Origin: Pandoraea captiosa
GTDB lineage: Bacteria > Pseudomonadota > Gammaproteobacteria > Burkholderiales > Burkholderiaceae
Reading direction: 5' to 3'
Length of the DNA stretch: 64,000 bases
Assembly (NCBI RefSeq): GCF_902459775.1
Contig: NZ_CABPSQ010000004.1
Span: forward strand, 1 to 64,000
Below are positions 44,041 through 53,873 of the stretch, piece by piece. Every line of letters begins with the position of its first letter. The stretch's first letter is position 1. Both the position numbers and the translations under genes were made by a program. The notes below the pieces were generated by a model that searched no databases, was not told the DNA's origin, and worked only from the letters and a program-made list of their open reading frames with translations.

Positions 44041-44922
44041 ATGCTGGAACAGCAACTCGTCAACGCGCTCTCCCTCGGGTGCGTGTACGCCTTGTTCGCG
44101 CTCGGGTTCACACTCGTGTTCGGCATCCTCGGCGTCATCAACCTCTCGCACGGCGCAGTTTTCATGGTCGGCGCCTATGCCGCGCTGCAAGCCGTCGCGC
44201 ATCTGCATCTGCCGCTGTGGGCTGCGATCGTTACCGCAGTCATCGCCTCGGGCCTGTTAGGCCTGGTCATCGACGTGCTCGTGCTCAAACCGTTGCGCAA
44301 GCGCGGTGCGCCTCACCTGATTCCGATGATCGCCACCATTGGTGTGGGCATCTTGCTCAACAACGGTGTGCAAGGCATTTTCGGCGCAGAGAACCTTCGC
44401 TTTCCGTACGACATTGTCTCGCAGGACACCATCACGGTGGCCGGCGTGCACATGACGGTGCTCGAGCTCGCGATCATCTTCATCTCGTTCGCGCTCATGG
44501 CGGTACTCATCACCACGATCAAGAAGACCCAACTGGGACGCGCGCTGCGCGCCATCGCCGAATCGCCGAAGGCCGCCTATCTGCTCGGCATCAACGTCGA
44601 AGGCCTGTTCCTCGCCACGTCGTTCGCTGCCGCGGGTCTGGGCGGCATGGCCGGCGTGCTGATCGGTCTGTACTCCAACGCCGTGTTCCCGCTCATGGGG
44701 CAACCGATGTTGCACAAGGGCATCGCGGTGATCATTCTGGGCGGGATGGGCGACATTCGCGGCGCCATGATCGGCGGCTTGTTCCTCGGGTTTGCCGAAG
44801 TGTTGTCGGTGGCATACATCGGCTCGAACATGCGCGACGCCGTGGCGTTCGGCCTGCTGTTCCTGATCCTGCTGGTGCGTCCGCAGGGGTTGTTCGGCAA
44901 AGTGCTCGAACGCAAAGCGTAA
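44041..44922 (+). CDS. livH: Branched-chain amino acid ABC permease LivH
   Basis: The true start is M-L-E-Q-Q-L-V-N-A-L-S-L-G (44041), giving 293 residues; a longer frame overlaps livJ. Eight or so membrane helices are present, with the G-R-A-L-R-A-I-A-E-S-P-K-A-A-Y-L-L-G-I-N EAA-like loop (about residues 165-184) that contacts LivG/F. It forms the membrane channel with LivM. Confidence 0.95.
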   Translation: MLEQQLVNALSLGCVYALFALGFTLVFGILGVINLSHGAVFMVGAYAALQAVAHLHLPLWAAIVTAVIASGLLGLVIDVLVLKPLRKRGAPHLIPMIATIGVGILLNNGVQGIFGAENLRFPYDIVSQDTITVAGVHMTVLELAIIFISFALMAVLITTIKKTQLGRALRAIAESPKAAYLLGINVEGLFLATSFAAAGLGGMAGVLIGLYSNAVFPLMGQPMLHKGIAVIILGGMGDIRGAMIGGLFLGFAEVLSVAYIGSNMRDAVAFGLLFLILLVRPQGLFGKVLERKA

Positions 44923-44935
44923 TCACGGGGGCGCA

Positions 44936-45811
44936 ATGGACTGGTTCAATAATTTCTGGGCGGTATACAGCAATCTGGTGCTCACGCTGGGCACCAATGC
45001 GCTGCTGGCCCTGTCGATTTATCTCACGCTCTCGTGCGGCATGCTGGCAATGGCCAACGCTGCCTTCATGGGCATCGGCGCGTACACCGCTGCGTTGCTG
45101 ACGATGAATTACGAAACGCCGTTTGCCGTATCGCTCGCGGGCGGCATGGCGGCGCCGGCAATCGTGGCGTTCATCATCGGCAAGCCGACACTGCGTTTGT
45201 CTGGCGTGTATCTGGCGATGGCGACGCTGGGTTTCGGCGAAGTCGTGCGCGTGCTCATCCTCAACACCGAAGACCTGACGGGCGGCGCGCTCGGTCTGAA
45301 CGGTATTCCGCAACTGACCCAGTGGTGGCATGTGGCGGCTGCCGTCGTGATCGTCCTCGCAGTGTTGTGGCGTCTGCGTCGCTCCAAGGTCGGCCGTGCG
45401 TTCGAGGCGATCAAGGAAGACGAGACGGCCGCAGGTCTGATGGGCATCAACGTGACCGGGTACAAGATGCTGGCGTTCGTGCTGGGTGCCGTGCTCGCAG
45501 GTCTTGCCGGCGCGCTCAACGCGCATCTGACGTTCTTCATCGGACCGAACGAGTTCGGTTTCGACCGTGGTGTCGAGATTCTGACTATGGCGATTCTCGG
45601 CGGTATCAACGGTCTCGTGGGGCCAGTGCTCGGCAGCACGATTCTGACGTTGTTGCCGGAGTTGCTGCGGGCATTCAACGACTTCCGTCTCGTGGTCAAC
45701 GGCCTGATTCTGGTGCTGATCGTGCTGTTCCTGCCCAAGGGCATCTGGGATCCGATGCGTTTTCGCCGTTGGTTCCGTGCCGGCAAGACGCGCTCGGCCT
45801 CTTCCACGTGA
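44936..45811 (+). CDS. livM: Branched-chain amino acid ABC permease LivM
   Basis: The 291 residues have the LivM-type membrane pattern and the coupling loop G-R-A-F-E-A-I-K-E-D-E-T-A-A-G-L-M-G-I-N (about residues 153-172). It is 13 bases from livH. The C-terminus (F-R-R-W-F-R-A-G-K-T-R-S) is basic and cytoplasmic. Confidence 0.95.
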   Translation: MDWFNNFWAVYSNLVLTLGTNALLALSIYLTLSCGMLAMANAAFMGIGAYTAALLTMNYETPFAVSLAGGMAAPAIVAFIIGKPTLRLSGVYLAMATLGFGEVVRVLILNTEDLTGGALGLNGIPQLTQWWHVAAAVVIVLAVLWRLRRSKVGRAFEAIKEDETAAGLMGINVTGYKMLAFVLGAVLAGLAGALNAHLTFFIGPNEFGFDRGVEILTMAILGGINGLVGPVLGSTILTLLPELLRAFNDFRLVVNGLILVLIVLFLPKGIWDPMRFRRWFRAGKTRSASST

Positions 45812-45829
45812 GCGGCGGGGGGACACGAC

Positions 45830-46630
45830 ATGCTTAAGCTTTCCAATATTTCCAAGCGATTCGGTGGACTTCACGTGCTTCAGGACGTGAACATCGAGGT
45901 GCCGCAAGGCACCATCTTCGGCCTGATCGGGCCGAATGGTGCGGGCAAGACGACGGTCTTCAACCTGATTACCGGCCTGTTGCAGCCCACCGGCGGCAGC
46001 ATCACGTTCGACGGCGAGAGTCTGGTGGGCGAAAAGCCGCACCGGATCACGCAGCGCGGCGTGGCCCGCACGTTCCAGAACATCCGCATCTTCAAGGAGA
46101 TGACGCTGATCGAGAACGTCGTGGTGGGTATGCACCGCCATCTCACATACGGTCCGGCGGGGTTGCTGCTGTCGCTGCCGGGCTTTCGCGACATGGAGAA
46201 GCGCTCGCGCGAACGTGCGCACGAGTTGCTTTCGTGGGTGAAGCTCGATCACAAGGCGTACGACATTGCCGACAATCTGTCGTACGGCGACCAGCGCAAG
46301 CTCGAACTGGCGCGTGCGTTGGCTACCGAGCCCAAGCTCCTCTTGCTCGACGAGCCGGTCGCCGGCATGAACACGGGCGAGAAAGTCGACCTCATGAGCG
46401 AGATCGAGAACATCAAGGCGCGCGGTTACACGATCTTCATGATCGAGCACGACATGCGCTTCGTGATGGGCCTGTGCGAGCGGATCGCCGTGCTGAACTT
46501 CGGTCGGATCATCGCCGAAGGCAAGCCGGACGAAATCAAGAACAACCCGCAGGTTATCGAAGCCTATCTGGGCCGCGATGACGATGACGATGTCGCTGCC
46601 ATGGCGGCGGATGCGGAGGATAAGGCATGA
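45830..46630 (+). CDS. livG: Branched-chain amino acid ABC ATPase LivG
   Basis: The 266 residues include Walker A G-P-N-G-A-G-K-T-T (about 34-42), signature L-S-Y-G-D-Q-R-K-L-E and Walker B L-L-L-L-D-E-P-V-A-G-M-N. The C-terminal A-Y-L-G is the LivG end, followed here by an Asp-rich tail (D-D-D-D-D). It overlaps livF by four bases. Confidence 0.95.
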   Translation: MLKLSNISKRFGGLHVLQDVNIEVPQGTIFGLIGPNGAGKTTVFNLITGLLQPTGGSITFDGESLVGEKPHRITQRGVARTFQNIRIFKEMTLIENVVVGMHRHLTYGPAGLLLSLPGFRDMEKRSRERAHELLSWVKLDHKAYDIADNLSYGDQRKLELARALATEPKLLLLDEPVAGMNTGEKVDLMSEIENIKARGYTIFMIEHDMRFVMGLCERIAVLNFGRIIAEGKPDEIKNNPQVIEAYLGRDDDDDVAAMAADAEDKA

Positions 46631-47340
46631 GCGCACTGCTCGAAGTAAAGGGCCTGAAAGTGGCCTATGGGCATATCGAAGCGGTGAAGGGCGTCGACTT
46701 TGCATTGCGCGAGCACGAGATCACGTCGCTCGTGGGCGCGAACGGCGCGGGCAAGTCCACTACGCTGCTCGCTCTGTCGGGCCTCATCCGCAAGCAGGCC
46801 GGCACGATTCTTTTCGAAGGCGAAGACATCGGTGGTCTGGCGCCTAACAAGATCGTGCAGCGTGGGCTGGTGCAGGTGGCCGAAGGCCGCGCCACGCTCA
46901 CGACCATGTCGGTGCGCGAGAACCTTGAACTCGGTGCCTATACGCGACGCGACAAGCAGAACGTGAAGCCCGATCTGGACAAGGTCTTGCAACGGTTCCC
47001 GCGACTTGCCGAGCGCCTCGACCAGATGGCGGGCAATCTGTCGGGTGGCGAGCAGCAGATGCTGGCGATCGGCCGTGCGCTGATGGCTCGCCCGCGTTTG
47101 TTGTTGCTGGACGAGCCGTCGATGGGCCTGGCGCCGATCATTGTGCAGGGTATTTTTGCCACGCTGAAGGAAATCAACGCCGACGGTCTGACCATCTTTC
47201 TGGTGGAGCAAAACGTTCGTCAGGCACTGAAGATCGCCCAGCATGGCTACGTGCTCGAAACCGGCAAGGTCGTGCTCGATGACACCGGCCGTAACTTGCT
47301 GGGTAATCCGCGCGTTCTGGAGGCGTACCTGGGCGGTTGA
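46627..47340 (+). CDS. livF: Branched-chain amino acid ABC ATPase LivF
   Basis: The 237-residue ATPase has Walker A G-A-N-G-A-G-K-S-T, signature L-S-G-G-E-Q-Q-M and Walker B L-L-L-L-D-E-P-S-M-G-L-A-P. It ends V-L-E-A-Y-L-G-G, the LivF terminus. It pairs with LivG to energise transport and is the last gene of the operon. Confidence 0.95.
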   Translation: MSALLEVKGLKVAYGHIEAVKGVDFALREHEITSLVGANGAGKSTTLLALSGLIRKQAGTILFEGEDIGGLAPNKIVQRGLVQVAEGRATLTTMSVRENLELGAYTRRDKQNVKPDLDKVLQRFPRLAERLDQMAGNLSGGEQQMLAIGRALMARPRLLLLDEPSMGLAPIIVQGIFATLKEINADGLTIFLVEQNVRQALKIAQHGYVLETGKVVLDDTGRNLLGNPRVLEAYLGG

Positions 47341-47489
47341 GCCGGAAAGTTCGTTCCGGCGAACTCCGCAGAACCAGCAAGGCAAGCAGGAACGCAGCAC
47401 GCGCGACGAAGGCGAAGCACTGTGACGGAGGAGGCGTTCAAAACGGGCGTTTCCGGTACCACACGTCGTTGCCTCGGACTGACGCCCAG

Positions 47490-47535
47490 CGGCGTCGACC
47501 CGTTACCGAAAGGTGGCCGGTCGGCGCCGTTTTTT
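47490..47535 (+). terminator. Terminator of the liv operon
   Basis: CGGCGTCGACC (47490-47500) pairs with GGTCGGCGCCG (47519-47529), with one U-G wobble, followed by six T. The rest of the 339-base gap to the next gene shows nothing else. Confidence 0.75.
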
Positions 47536-47679
47536 CATTGGGGCGGGCAACCGATGGCACGTTGGCAGACGGCGGGATTTGGTGCATGCTGCGCCTAATT
47601 GGCCACCGGCAGTTGCGGTGTGCGCAATGAAAGGTCACCGTCGAATCTACGTCACGCTTACCGAGGCGAAAGGGATTTC

Positions 47680-49128
47680 ATGGACGGCTTTCTCATGGAG
47701 CATGCATCGCGCGGTCAGCGGACGTTTGCCGGCTGTCTGGCGATCGTCATTCTTGCCGCCTTGATACTGGCGGCGCCGCAAGCCACTGCCAGGCTGCCCG
47801 CCGTCGCGCCATTCCTGCCGATGTGCGGACTGACGGTGTTCACCACCGCGACCATCGCGTCGTATCTGCTTTGCGCGCAATTTCAGGTAAGTCGTTTGCC
47901 CGTATTCGGGTGGCTTGCCGGCGCCTACGGGTTCACGGCACTGACCGTAGCGATGCAACTGCTGACCTTCCCGGGACTATTTGCCCCGACCGGATTGTTC
48001 GGCGCGCATCCGACCACGTCCGGCTGGATCTGGGTGTGCTGGCATGCCGGATTCCCGGCGCTCGTGCTCGTTGCCATGATCTCGCGGCGTCTTTTCTCCC
48101 CGCAATCCGTGTCGCAGTTGCCTTCGACGAGTCGTGGCATATGGCTCTATGTCGGTGCGCCGCTCATCGTTGGCGTCTTGTTGTGTCTGGTCGCGCTGGC
48201 CGTTCCGTTGCCGCCGGCGCTTGCACCGGCCACGGCGCCCGGCGATTTCTCGGCAAGCGGCACCGGCATCGTGTTGCTCGTCGTGAATCTCGTCGCGCTC
48301 GGCGCAGTACTGGGTATCGGGCGATTGCGTACGGTGCTCGACCTTTGGGTCGCGCTCGCGATTCTGGCGTGCGTGACGGACACCGTGCTCAGCCTGATGA
48401 GCACCGTTCGATTCTCGCTGGGCTGGTATATGGCGCGATTTTTCAGCATGTCCGCGCCGGGACTGCTGGTTTGCGTGCTGGTGTGGGAGGTGACGCGGCT
48501 GTATCGCGAGCTCACCCGAGCCCATCTGCGCCTCATCGAATACAGTAATCGCGACGCGCTCACCGGCATCTACAACCGTCGCTATTTCAACGACCGTTTC
48601 CCCGGCGACTTCGAGCAGGCGCGTCGATCGGGCCGGCCGCTCTCGCTACTGATGGTCGACGTCGATCACTTCAAACGGTACAACGATCAGTACGGTCATC
48701 CGAGTGGTGACGAATGTCTTGAACAAGTCGCCCTCGCCCTGATGCGGGCAACGCACCGTCCGACGGACCTTGTCGCGCGCTATGGGGGCGAGGAGTTCGT
48801 GATCGTCCTGCCGGATACCAACGAGCGGGGGGCGGAATTTGTCGCAACGCGTGTGACGGACAGCGTGCGTGCGTTGGCCAAACCGGGGCCGGGACCGCAG
48901 GGATGGGTGACCGTCAGCGTCGGATGCGCGACTCACGTACCGCAGCAGGGCGACGCGCGAGATACGCCCGAGCGGCTGATCGCCTTGGCAGACGACGCGC
49001 TTTATACCGCCAAGCATCTTGGTCGCGACCGGGTGCATGTGGCGACGATCGGGCGCCCGGAAGCGGCAAGCAGCGAGCAAGCATGCGGCGCCTCTGCGGA
49101 GGTGCCGCGCGCGAATTTAAGCGCCTGA
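47680..49128 (+). CDS. Membrane diguanylate cyclase (GGDEF)
   Basis: I start at the ATG at 47680, which has AAGGGA close upstream, giving 482 residues. Seven or eight N-terminal membrane helices (about residues 15-285) form a sensor resembling MASE-type domains. The GGDEF domain (about 310-465) has N-R-D-A-L-T-G-I-Y-N-R-R-Y and the active G-G-E-E-F. An R-P-T-D inhibitory site lies five residues before it, so product feedback by c-di-GMP is expected. No EAL domain. Confidence 0.92.
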   Translation: MDGFLMEHASRGQRTFAGCLAIVILAALILAAPQATARLPAVAPFLPMCGLTVFTTATIASYLLCAQFQVSRLPVFGWLAGAYGFTALTVAMQLLTFPGLFAPTGLFGAHPTTSGWIWVCWHAGFPALVLVAMISRRLFSPQSVSQLPSTSRGIWLYVGAPLIVGVLLCLVALAVPLPPALAPATAPGDFSASGTGIVLLVVNLVALGAVLGIGRLRTVLDLWVALAILACVTDTVLSLMSTVRFSLGWYMARFFSMSAPGLLVCVLVWEVTRLYRELTRAHLRLIEYSNRDALTGIYNRRYFNDRFPGDFEQARRSGRPLSLLMVDVDHFKRYNDQYGHPSGDECLEQVALALMRATHRPTDLVARYGGEEFVIVLPDTNERGAEFVATRVTDSVRALAKPGPGPQGWVTVSVGCATHVPQQGDARDTPERLIALADDALYTAKHLGRDRVHVATIGRPEAASSEQACGASAEVPRANLSA

Positions 49129-49168
49129 GGCTTCACCTGAGCGCGCGCCAAGCGTCGAACGAGCGCGC

Positions 49169-49657
49169 TCAGATGCGTTCGTAGGTGACAAAGGAATAGT
49201 CGAAGTCGTTCGGGGCGGGCGAATGATGCGTTTCGCGTGCCGTTTCGCGCCACTGTCCGGCGGGAAGCGCCGGAAAGTAAGCGTCGCCCTCGAATGCTTT
49301 GGCGATCTCCGTGACAACGACCTTGTCCGCGCTTGCCAGCGATTCGGCGTACAACTGCGCACCGCCAATCAGGCAAATCTCTTCGACGCCGACGCACAGC
49401 CGCATGGCATCGATGAGAGATCCGGCCACCTCACAACCCTCGATCTTGAGCGCAGGGTTGCGCGACACGACGATATTGCGTCGTCCCGGCAAGGGGCGAC
49501 CGATCGAGTCGTAAGTCTTGCGGCCCATGACCACTGGTTTGCCGAGCGTTGTGCGCTTGAAGTGTGCGAGGTCTTCCGGCAAACGCCAAGGCAATTGATT
49601 GTCGCGCCCGATCACGCCATTTTCGGCGCGGGCGACCACCAGCGTCAGAATCGTCAT
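49169..49657 (-). CDS. folA: Dihydrofolate reductase
   Basis: The 162 residues begin with [21 protein letters not shown], the DHFR signature, with the catalytic acidic residue in E-D-L-A-H-F. It reduces dihydrofolate made by thymidylate synthase. Its start overlaps the thyA stop by 3 bases (ATGA). A hairpin (49138-49146 with 49163-49171) overlaps its stop and may end transcription. Confidence 0.96.
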   Translation of the reverse strand: MTILTLVVARAENGVIGRDNQLPWRLPEDLAHFKRTTLGKPVVMGRKTYDSIGRPLPGRRNIVVSRNPALKIEGCEVAGSLIDAMRLCVGVEEICLIGGAQLYAESLASADKVVVTEIAKAFEGDAYFPALPAGQWRETARETHHSPAPNDFDYSFVTYERI

Positions 49658-50448
49658 ACGGCCACCGGCGCCTTGATGTGGGGATGCGCTTCGTACCCGG
49701 CGATACGGAAATCTTCGAACTGGTAGTCGAAGATCGAATCGGGCTTGCGGGCGATTTCCAGCGTCGGCAGCGGGAACGGCTCGCGCTCAAGTTGCGTACG
49801 GACCTGCTCGAGGTGGTTGTTGTATAGATGGCAATCGCCACCGGTCCAGATGAAGTCGCCGACATCCAGCCCGGTTTGCTGCGCCATCATGTGGGTCAGC
49901 AATGCATAGCTCGCGATGTTGAAGGGCACCCCGAGGAAAATGTCGGCACTACGCTGGTACAACTGGCACGAGAGCTTGCCGTCGGCCACGTAGAACTGGA
50001 AAAACGCGTGACACGGCGGCAACGCCATGCGCGGAATTTCCCCCACGTTCCATGCGGACACGATCAGGCGTCGCGAGTCGGGCGTGGCGCGGATCTGATC
50101 CACAAGCTGCGTGATCTGGTCGATGTGCCCGCCGTCGGGGGTCGGCCACGAACGCCACTGTGCGCCGTAGACCGGGCCGAGCTCGCCGTCCGCATCGGCC
50201 CATTCGTTCCAGATGGACACGCCGTTTTCCTGCAGGTAGCGCACGTTGGTGCTGCCTTGCAGGAACCAGAGGAGCTCGTGCACGATGGACTTGATGTGCA
50301 CCTTTTTCGTGGTGACGAGCGGAAACCCTTCCTGCAGGTCGAAGCGCATCTGATAGCCGAACACCGAGCGCGTGCCCGTGCCCGTGCGATCAGTCTTGTC
50401 TGTGCCATGTTCGAGAACATGGCGCATGAAGTCGAGGTACTGTTTCAT
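49654..50448 (-). CDS. thyA: Thymidylate synthase
   Basis: The 264 residues match ThyA in length. The nucleophilic Cys lies in [12 protein letters not shown] (about residue 146); [16 protein letters not shown] follows. It makes dTMP from dUMP and methylene-tetrahydrofolate. It is paired with folA. Confidence 0.98.
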   Translation of the reverse strand: MKQYLDFMRHVLEHGTDKTDRTGTGTRSVFGYQMRFDLQEGFPLVTTKKVHIKSIVHELLWFLQGSTNVRYLQENGVSIWNEWADADGELGPVYGAQWRSWPTPDGGHIDQITQLVDQIRATPDSRRLIVSAWNVGEIPRMALPPCHAFFQFYVADGKLSCQLYQRSADIFLGVPFNIASYALLTHMMAQQTGLDVGDFIWTGGDCHLYNNHLEQVRTQLEREPFPLPTLEIARKPDSIFDYQFEDFRIAGYEAHPHIKAPVAV

Positions 50449-50598
50449 AGGCCCATCCGTTTTGCCGGATTTTACCAGCCTCTGAGTGACGGCGTACTTT
50501 GCGAGACCAAGTCACGAGAGTAAGTCACGAGACTCGAACACGGGAGCCAGACCTGAGAGTCAAACGTGACACTCGAACGCGGGACTCAAACGCGAAGC

Positions 50599-51708
50599 TC
50601 AGGCGGAAGCCGTATGCGCGGCAAACGCCACCGGATGCTGCACCGTCAACCGCAATCCCACGCGATCGCCGGGCGCATGCGTCAGTTCCCCGTCGACTCG
50701 CGCCACGACTTCGTTGCCCGACGCCAGCCGCAGCGTGTAGAGCTGATCGGCCCCCCGAAACGCACGCCGCACCAGCGTCGCCTCGAAAGGGCTGGCCGGG
50801 TCGTGAGCGATGTCGTCTGCACGAAGGAGGACGTCGACACTCAAAGGGTACGCATCCTTCGTGGTGTGACGCAGAAGCTTGTCGGCCAGGGCCGACGAAA
50901 CGGAAATCTCCCCGAGTTCCAGCGAGATGCCGCCGCCGTCCGCGTTGCCGCGGAATGTCCCGGGGATCAACGCGCCGCGCCCGATGAAGTCGGCCACGAC
51001 CCGGTTGGCCGGAGCACGCCAAAGTTCGCGGGCGGCGGACCATTGTGCGATCGCCCCCGCATGCATCACACCGATGCGGTCTGCCATGGCAAACGCTTCA
51101 TGTTGATCATGGGTGACCAGAATCGCCGTGGCCCCGCTGGCGCGAATGATCTCCCGGACCTCGACGGCCAGGCGCTCGCGCAGATCGAGATCGAGGTTCG
51201 AGAACGGCTCGTCGAGCAGCAGCAACGCCGGCGCGGGCGCCAGCGCGCGGGCTAACGCCACGCGTTGCTGTTGCCCGCCGGAAAGTTCGTGCGGGTACTT
51301 GCGCAGCGTACCCGCGAGACCGACCCGCTCGGCAAGCATCTCGACGCGAGCCTGACGTTCCGCACGCGCCATTCGGCCGAGACCGAAGCCAATGTTCTGC
51401 GCGACGTTCAGATGGGGAAACAGGGCGTAGTCCTGGAATACCACCCCGACGTGACGACGCTCCGGCGGCTCGCTGACCTGCGCGTTAGCGACCTCGTGGC
51501 CGTCGAGCACGATTCGCCCGCCGGCCAATGGCTCAAACCCACAGACAGCGCGCAGCACGGTCGTTTTGCCACAGCCGGAGGGGCCAAGCAGGCATCCGAT
51601 TTCCCCGCGCGCGAGGGATAGCGATAGGTCACGGACGGCGGTGTGAGCGTGACCTGCGGTCTCGTAAGTGACGCAGATGTGGTCGAGCAGCAGATAGGGC
51701 AGGGGCAT
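50599..51708 (-). CDS. ABC transporter ATPase, ferric-iron/FbpC type
   Basis: The 369 residues have Walker A G-P-S-G-C-G-K-T-T (about 42-50), signature L-S-G-G-Q-Q-Q-R, Walker B L-L-L-L-D-E-P-F-S-N-L-D and a C-terminal TOBE-like regulatory domain (about 255-365). This architecture is that of FbpC/PotA-type importers. It diverges from a two-domain permease gene, and a periplasmic binding protein is not nearby. No good ribosome-binding site is seen. Confidence 0.88.
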   Translation of the reverse strand: MPLPYLLLDHICVTYETAGHAHTAVRDLSLSLARGEIGCLLGPSGCGKTTVLRAVCGFEPLAGGRIVLDGHEVANAQVSEPPERRHVGVVFQDYALFPHLNVAQNIGFGLGRMARAERQARVEMLAERVGLAGTLRKYPHELSGGQQQRVALARALAPAPALLLLDEPFSNLDLDLRERLAVEVREIIRASGATAILVTHDQHEAFAMADRIGVMHAGAIAQWSAARELWRAPANRVVADFIGRGALIPGTFRGNADGGGISLELGEISVSSALADKLLRHTTKDAYPLSVDVLLRADDIAHDPASPFEATLVRRAFRGADQLYTLRLASGNEVVARVDGELTHAPGDRVGLRLTVQHPVAFAAHTASA

Positions 51709-52034
51709 CGAAGTTCAGGAGGGTGATGTCGGCGAGCGGTGTTCTGCGCGTGTGGTCCCGGTATTGCAGGCACCGTGCGTGGCGCGGCACGGGCACTTTC
51801 CGTGAGTGGCCACGTCAGAGGTGGTGTTGCGAATGCGTATAATTTACAACGCTTTAGACCGAAGTGCCGGTTTCGGTTCCTTCAGGCGATACGCAAGATG
51901 AGGCTAGTCGAGGAAAAGGACCCGGCTTCATCAAGCCGCGGTTCGTTGTCCGCGGCCCGCGTATGTCGCTGGCTTGTGTGGTCCTCGTTTTTCCGTTCCA
52001 TTGCCCATCCACCGGTTCCGACCAAGATTTGCCG
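51709..52034. promoter_or_regulatory. Divergent control region of the ABC transporter genes
   Basis: The region holds a perfect TATAAT at 51838-51843 in A/T-rich surroundings, facing the permease. I found no clear -35 hexamer or operator. In-frame codons from 51864 upstream of the chosen permease start are possible but look noncoding. Confidence 0.45.
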
Positions 52035-53873
52035 ATGTCATCGACGCCTCCGTCTCGCGCCGCCGCTGATTCTTCCTCCCTCGATTTGTCGGCCGACGCC
52101 GTCGGGGCCGGATCCCCCCATCGGGCGCCGGCCTTCGGGGCGACCGGAGCGGGACACGCGTCCCCTGATGCCCCACATGCCCCACATGCCCCACATGCCC
52201 CGCATGCGACGGATGCCCCGCAAATGGCGGGTCGCAGACGCCGCCGCTTCTCCGGGCGCTGGGCGTGGCGCATGACGGCATGGATTCCGGCGCTGATCGT
52301 TCTGGTACCGATGCTGGGCATCTTTGCGGCGTTGGCCGCAGGGGATGCCCAAACGCGCGAAGTTCTTTGGCACATGTTCGATACGGTGCTGCCGGAATAC
52401 GCGCTCAACTCGCTGCGCATATCGCTGGCGGTTGCCAGTGGCGTTTTGGTGATGGGGGTGATGAGTGCCTGGCTGGTCGTGCACTACGCATTTCCCGGTC
52501 GTCGCGTGCTCGAGTGGGCACTGATTCTCCCGCTGGCGATGCCAGCGTACGTGACGGCTTACGCTTATACCGACTTCCTTCAGTTCTCCGGGCCGGTGCA
52601 AGGTGCCTTGCGAAGCATGCTCGCTGTCGACCGGGTCGCGTGGTTTCCGGAGATTCGCTCCTGGTACGGCGCGTCATGGGTGTTCGCCGGCGCGTTCTAT
52701 CCCTATGTCTATCTTTTGGCGCGTACGGCGTTTGCAGACCATAGCCAACGTTTTTTCGAAGCCGCACGCACGCTCGGGTGCACACCGTCGCAAGCCTTTT
52801 TCCGGGTGGCGCTGCCGCTCGCGCGTCCGGCATTGGTAGCCGGCGTGGCGCTGGTCCTGATGGAGACGCTGGCTGACTATGGGGCGGTGGCGTACTTTGG
52901 CGTGCCGACGTTTACGACCGGCATCTACCGTGCCTGGCTCTCAATGGGGGATCGGGTCGCGGCTGCCCAGTTATCCGCCTGTCTGTTGTTTGCCGTGCTT
53001 GTGCTGTTGATCGCCGAAGCGCGCAGCCGCACGCGACTTCGGTACTACGGCGCGCCGGGGCGTGCACCAACTACGTCTCGCCGCACACGACTTTCCGGAC
53101 GGCGAGGCGCGCTTGCCATGATCGCGTGTGCGTTGCCGCTCATCATCGGCTTTGCGCTGCCGGCACTCATCATGTTGCGACTGGCCGCGTCCGAATTGGG
53201 GCAGGTACCGTGGCCGCGCTATGGCGAGTGGGTATTCAACACCGTTCGGCTCGCGGCGGTGGCGGCCGTCGTGGCAAGCCTGTTTGCCATTGTGCTTGGA
53301 TACGCTCAGCGATTGGCGCCTGGGCGCATCACGCGCGTGGCCGTACGCCTGGTCGGTGTCGGGTACGCAATTCCGGGGGCGGTCATTGCGTTGGGCATCC
53401 TCACGCCGGTCTTGCATCTCGATACCTGGTTGGGGAACCGGTTCGGGGCGAACGGCCTTGTGCTCGCGGGCACCAGCGGTGTCCTCATCTACGCTTATCT
53501 CGTCCGTTTTCTGCCGGCCGCGCTGCAAAGCGTCGACGCCGGATTTGCCCGGATCGCGCCGAACCTCGACGCTAGTGCCCGAAGCCTCGGCGTCGGCGGC
53601 TGGTCGATGTTGCGCCGGGTTCACCTGCCGCTCCTGCGAGGCAGTGTGTTGACGGCGGCGCTGCTGGTGTTCGTCGACGTCATGAAGGAGTTGCCCGCGA
53701 CGCTCGCGTTGCGTCCGTTCAACATGGATACGCTTGCGGTCGTTACCAGCCATCTTGCTGCCGACGAGCGGCTCGCCGAGGCCGCAGTCCCGGCACTGAC
53801 GCTGGTGTTGGTCGGCCTGTTGCCGGTCCTCGTACTCGCTCGGGCCATTTCGCGTCGCTCCCATCGTCCCTGA
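52035..53873 (+). CDS. ABC transporter permease, iron (FbpB) type, two-domain
   Basis: I choose the ATG at 52035, giving 612 residues; other starts between 51864 and 52272 are possible. Two membrane halves each have an EAA loop: E-A-A-R-T-L-G-C-T-P-S-Q-A-F-F-R-V-A-L-P (about 240) and S-A-R-S-L-G-V-G-G-W-S-M-L-R-R-V-H-L-P (about 515). Before the first helix is a cytoplasmic segment with four A-P-H repeats. Fused tandem permeases are typical of ferric-iron importers. Confidence 0.88.
   Translation: MSSTPPSRAAADSSSLDLSADAVGAGSPHRAPAFGATGAGHASPDAPHAPHAPHAPHATDAPQMAGRRRRRFSGRWAWRMTAWIPALIVLVPMLGIFAALAAGDAQTREVLWHMFDTVLPEYALNSLRISLAVASGVLVMGVMSAWLVVHYAFPGRRVLEWALILPLAMPAYVTAYAYTDFLQFSGPVQGALRSMLAVDRVAWFPEIRSWYGASWVFAGAFYPYVYLLARTAFADHSQRFFEAARTLGCTPSQAFFRVALPLARPALVAGVALVLMETLADYGAVAYFGVPTFTTGIYRAWLSMGDRVAAAQLSACLLFAVLVLLIAEARSRTRLRYYGAPGRAPTTSRRTRLSGRRGALAMIACALPLIIGFALPALIMLRLAASELGQVPWPRYGEWVFNTVRLAAVAAVVASLFAIVLGYAQRLAPGRITRVAVRLVGVGYAIPGAVIALGILTPVLHLDTWLGNRFGANGLVLAGTSGVLIYAYLVRFLPAALQSVDAGFARIAPNLDASARSLGVGGWSMLRRVHLPLLRGSVLTAALLVFVDVMKELPATLALRPFNMDTLAVVTSHLAADERLAEAAVPALTLVLVGLLPVLVLARAISRRSHRP
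52171..52206 (+). repeat. Four 9-base tandem repeats coding Ala-Pro-His
   Basis: CCCCACATG is repeated three times followed by CCCCGCATG. In frame these give repeated A-P-H units in the N-terminal tail of the permease. Unit length is a multiple of three, so slippage would change repeat number without a frameshift. Confidence 0.9.

Noticed and set aside
44732-46705. Minus-strand 657-codon frame across livH-livM-livG
   Set aside because: It is the antisense of three well-supported genes with conserved motifs and has no family resemblance.
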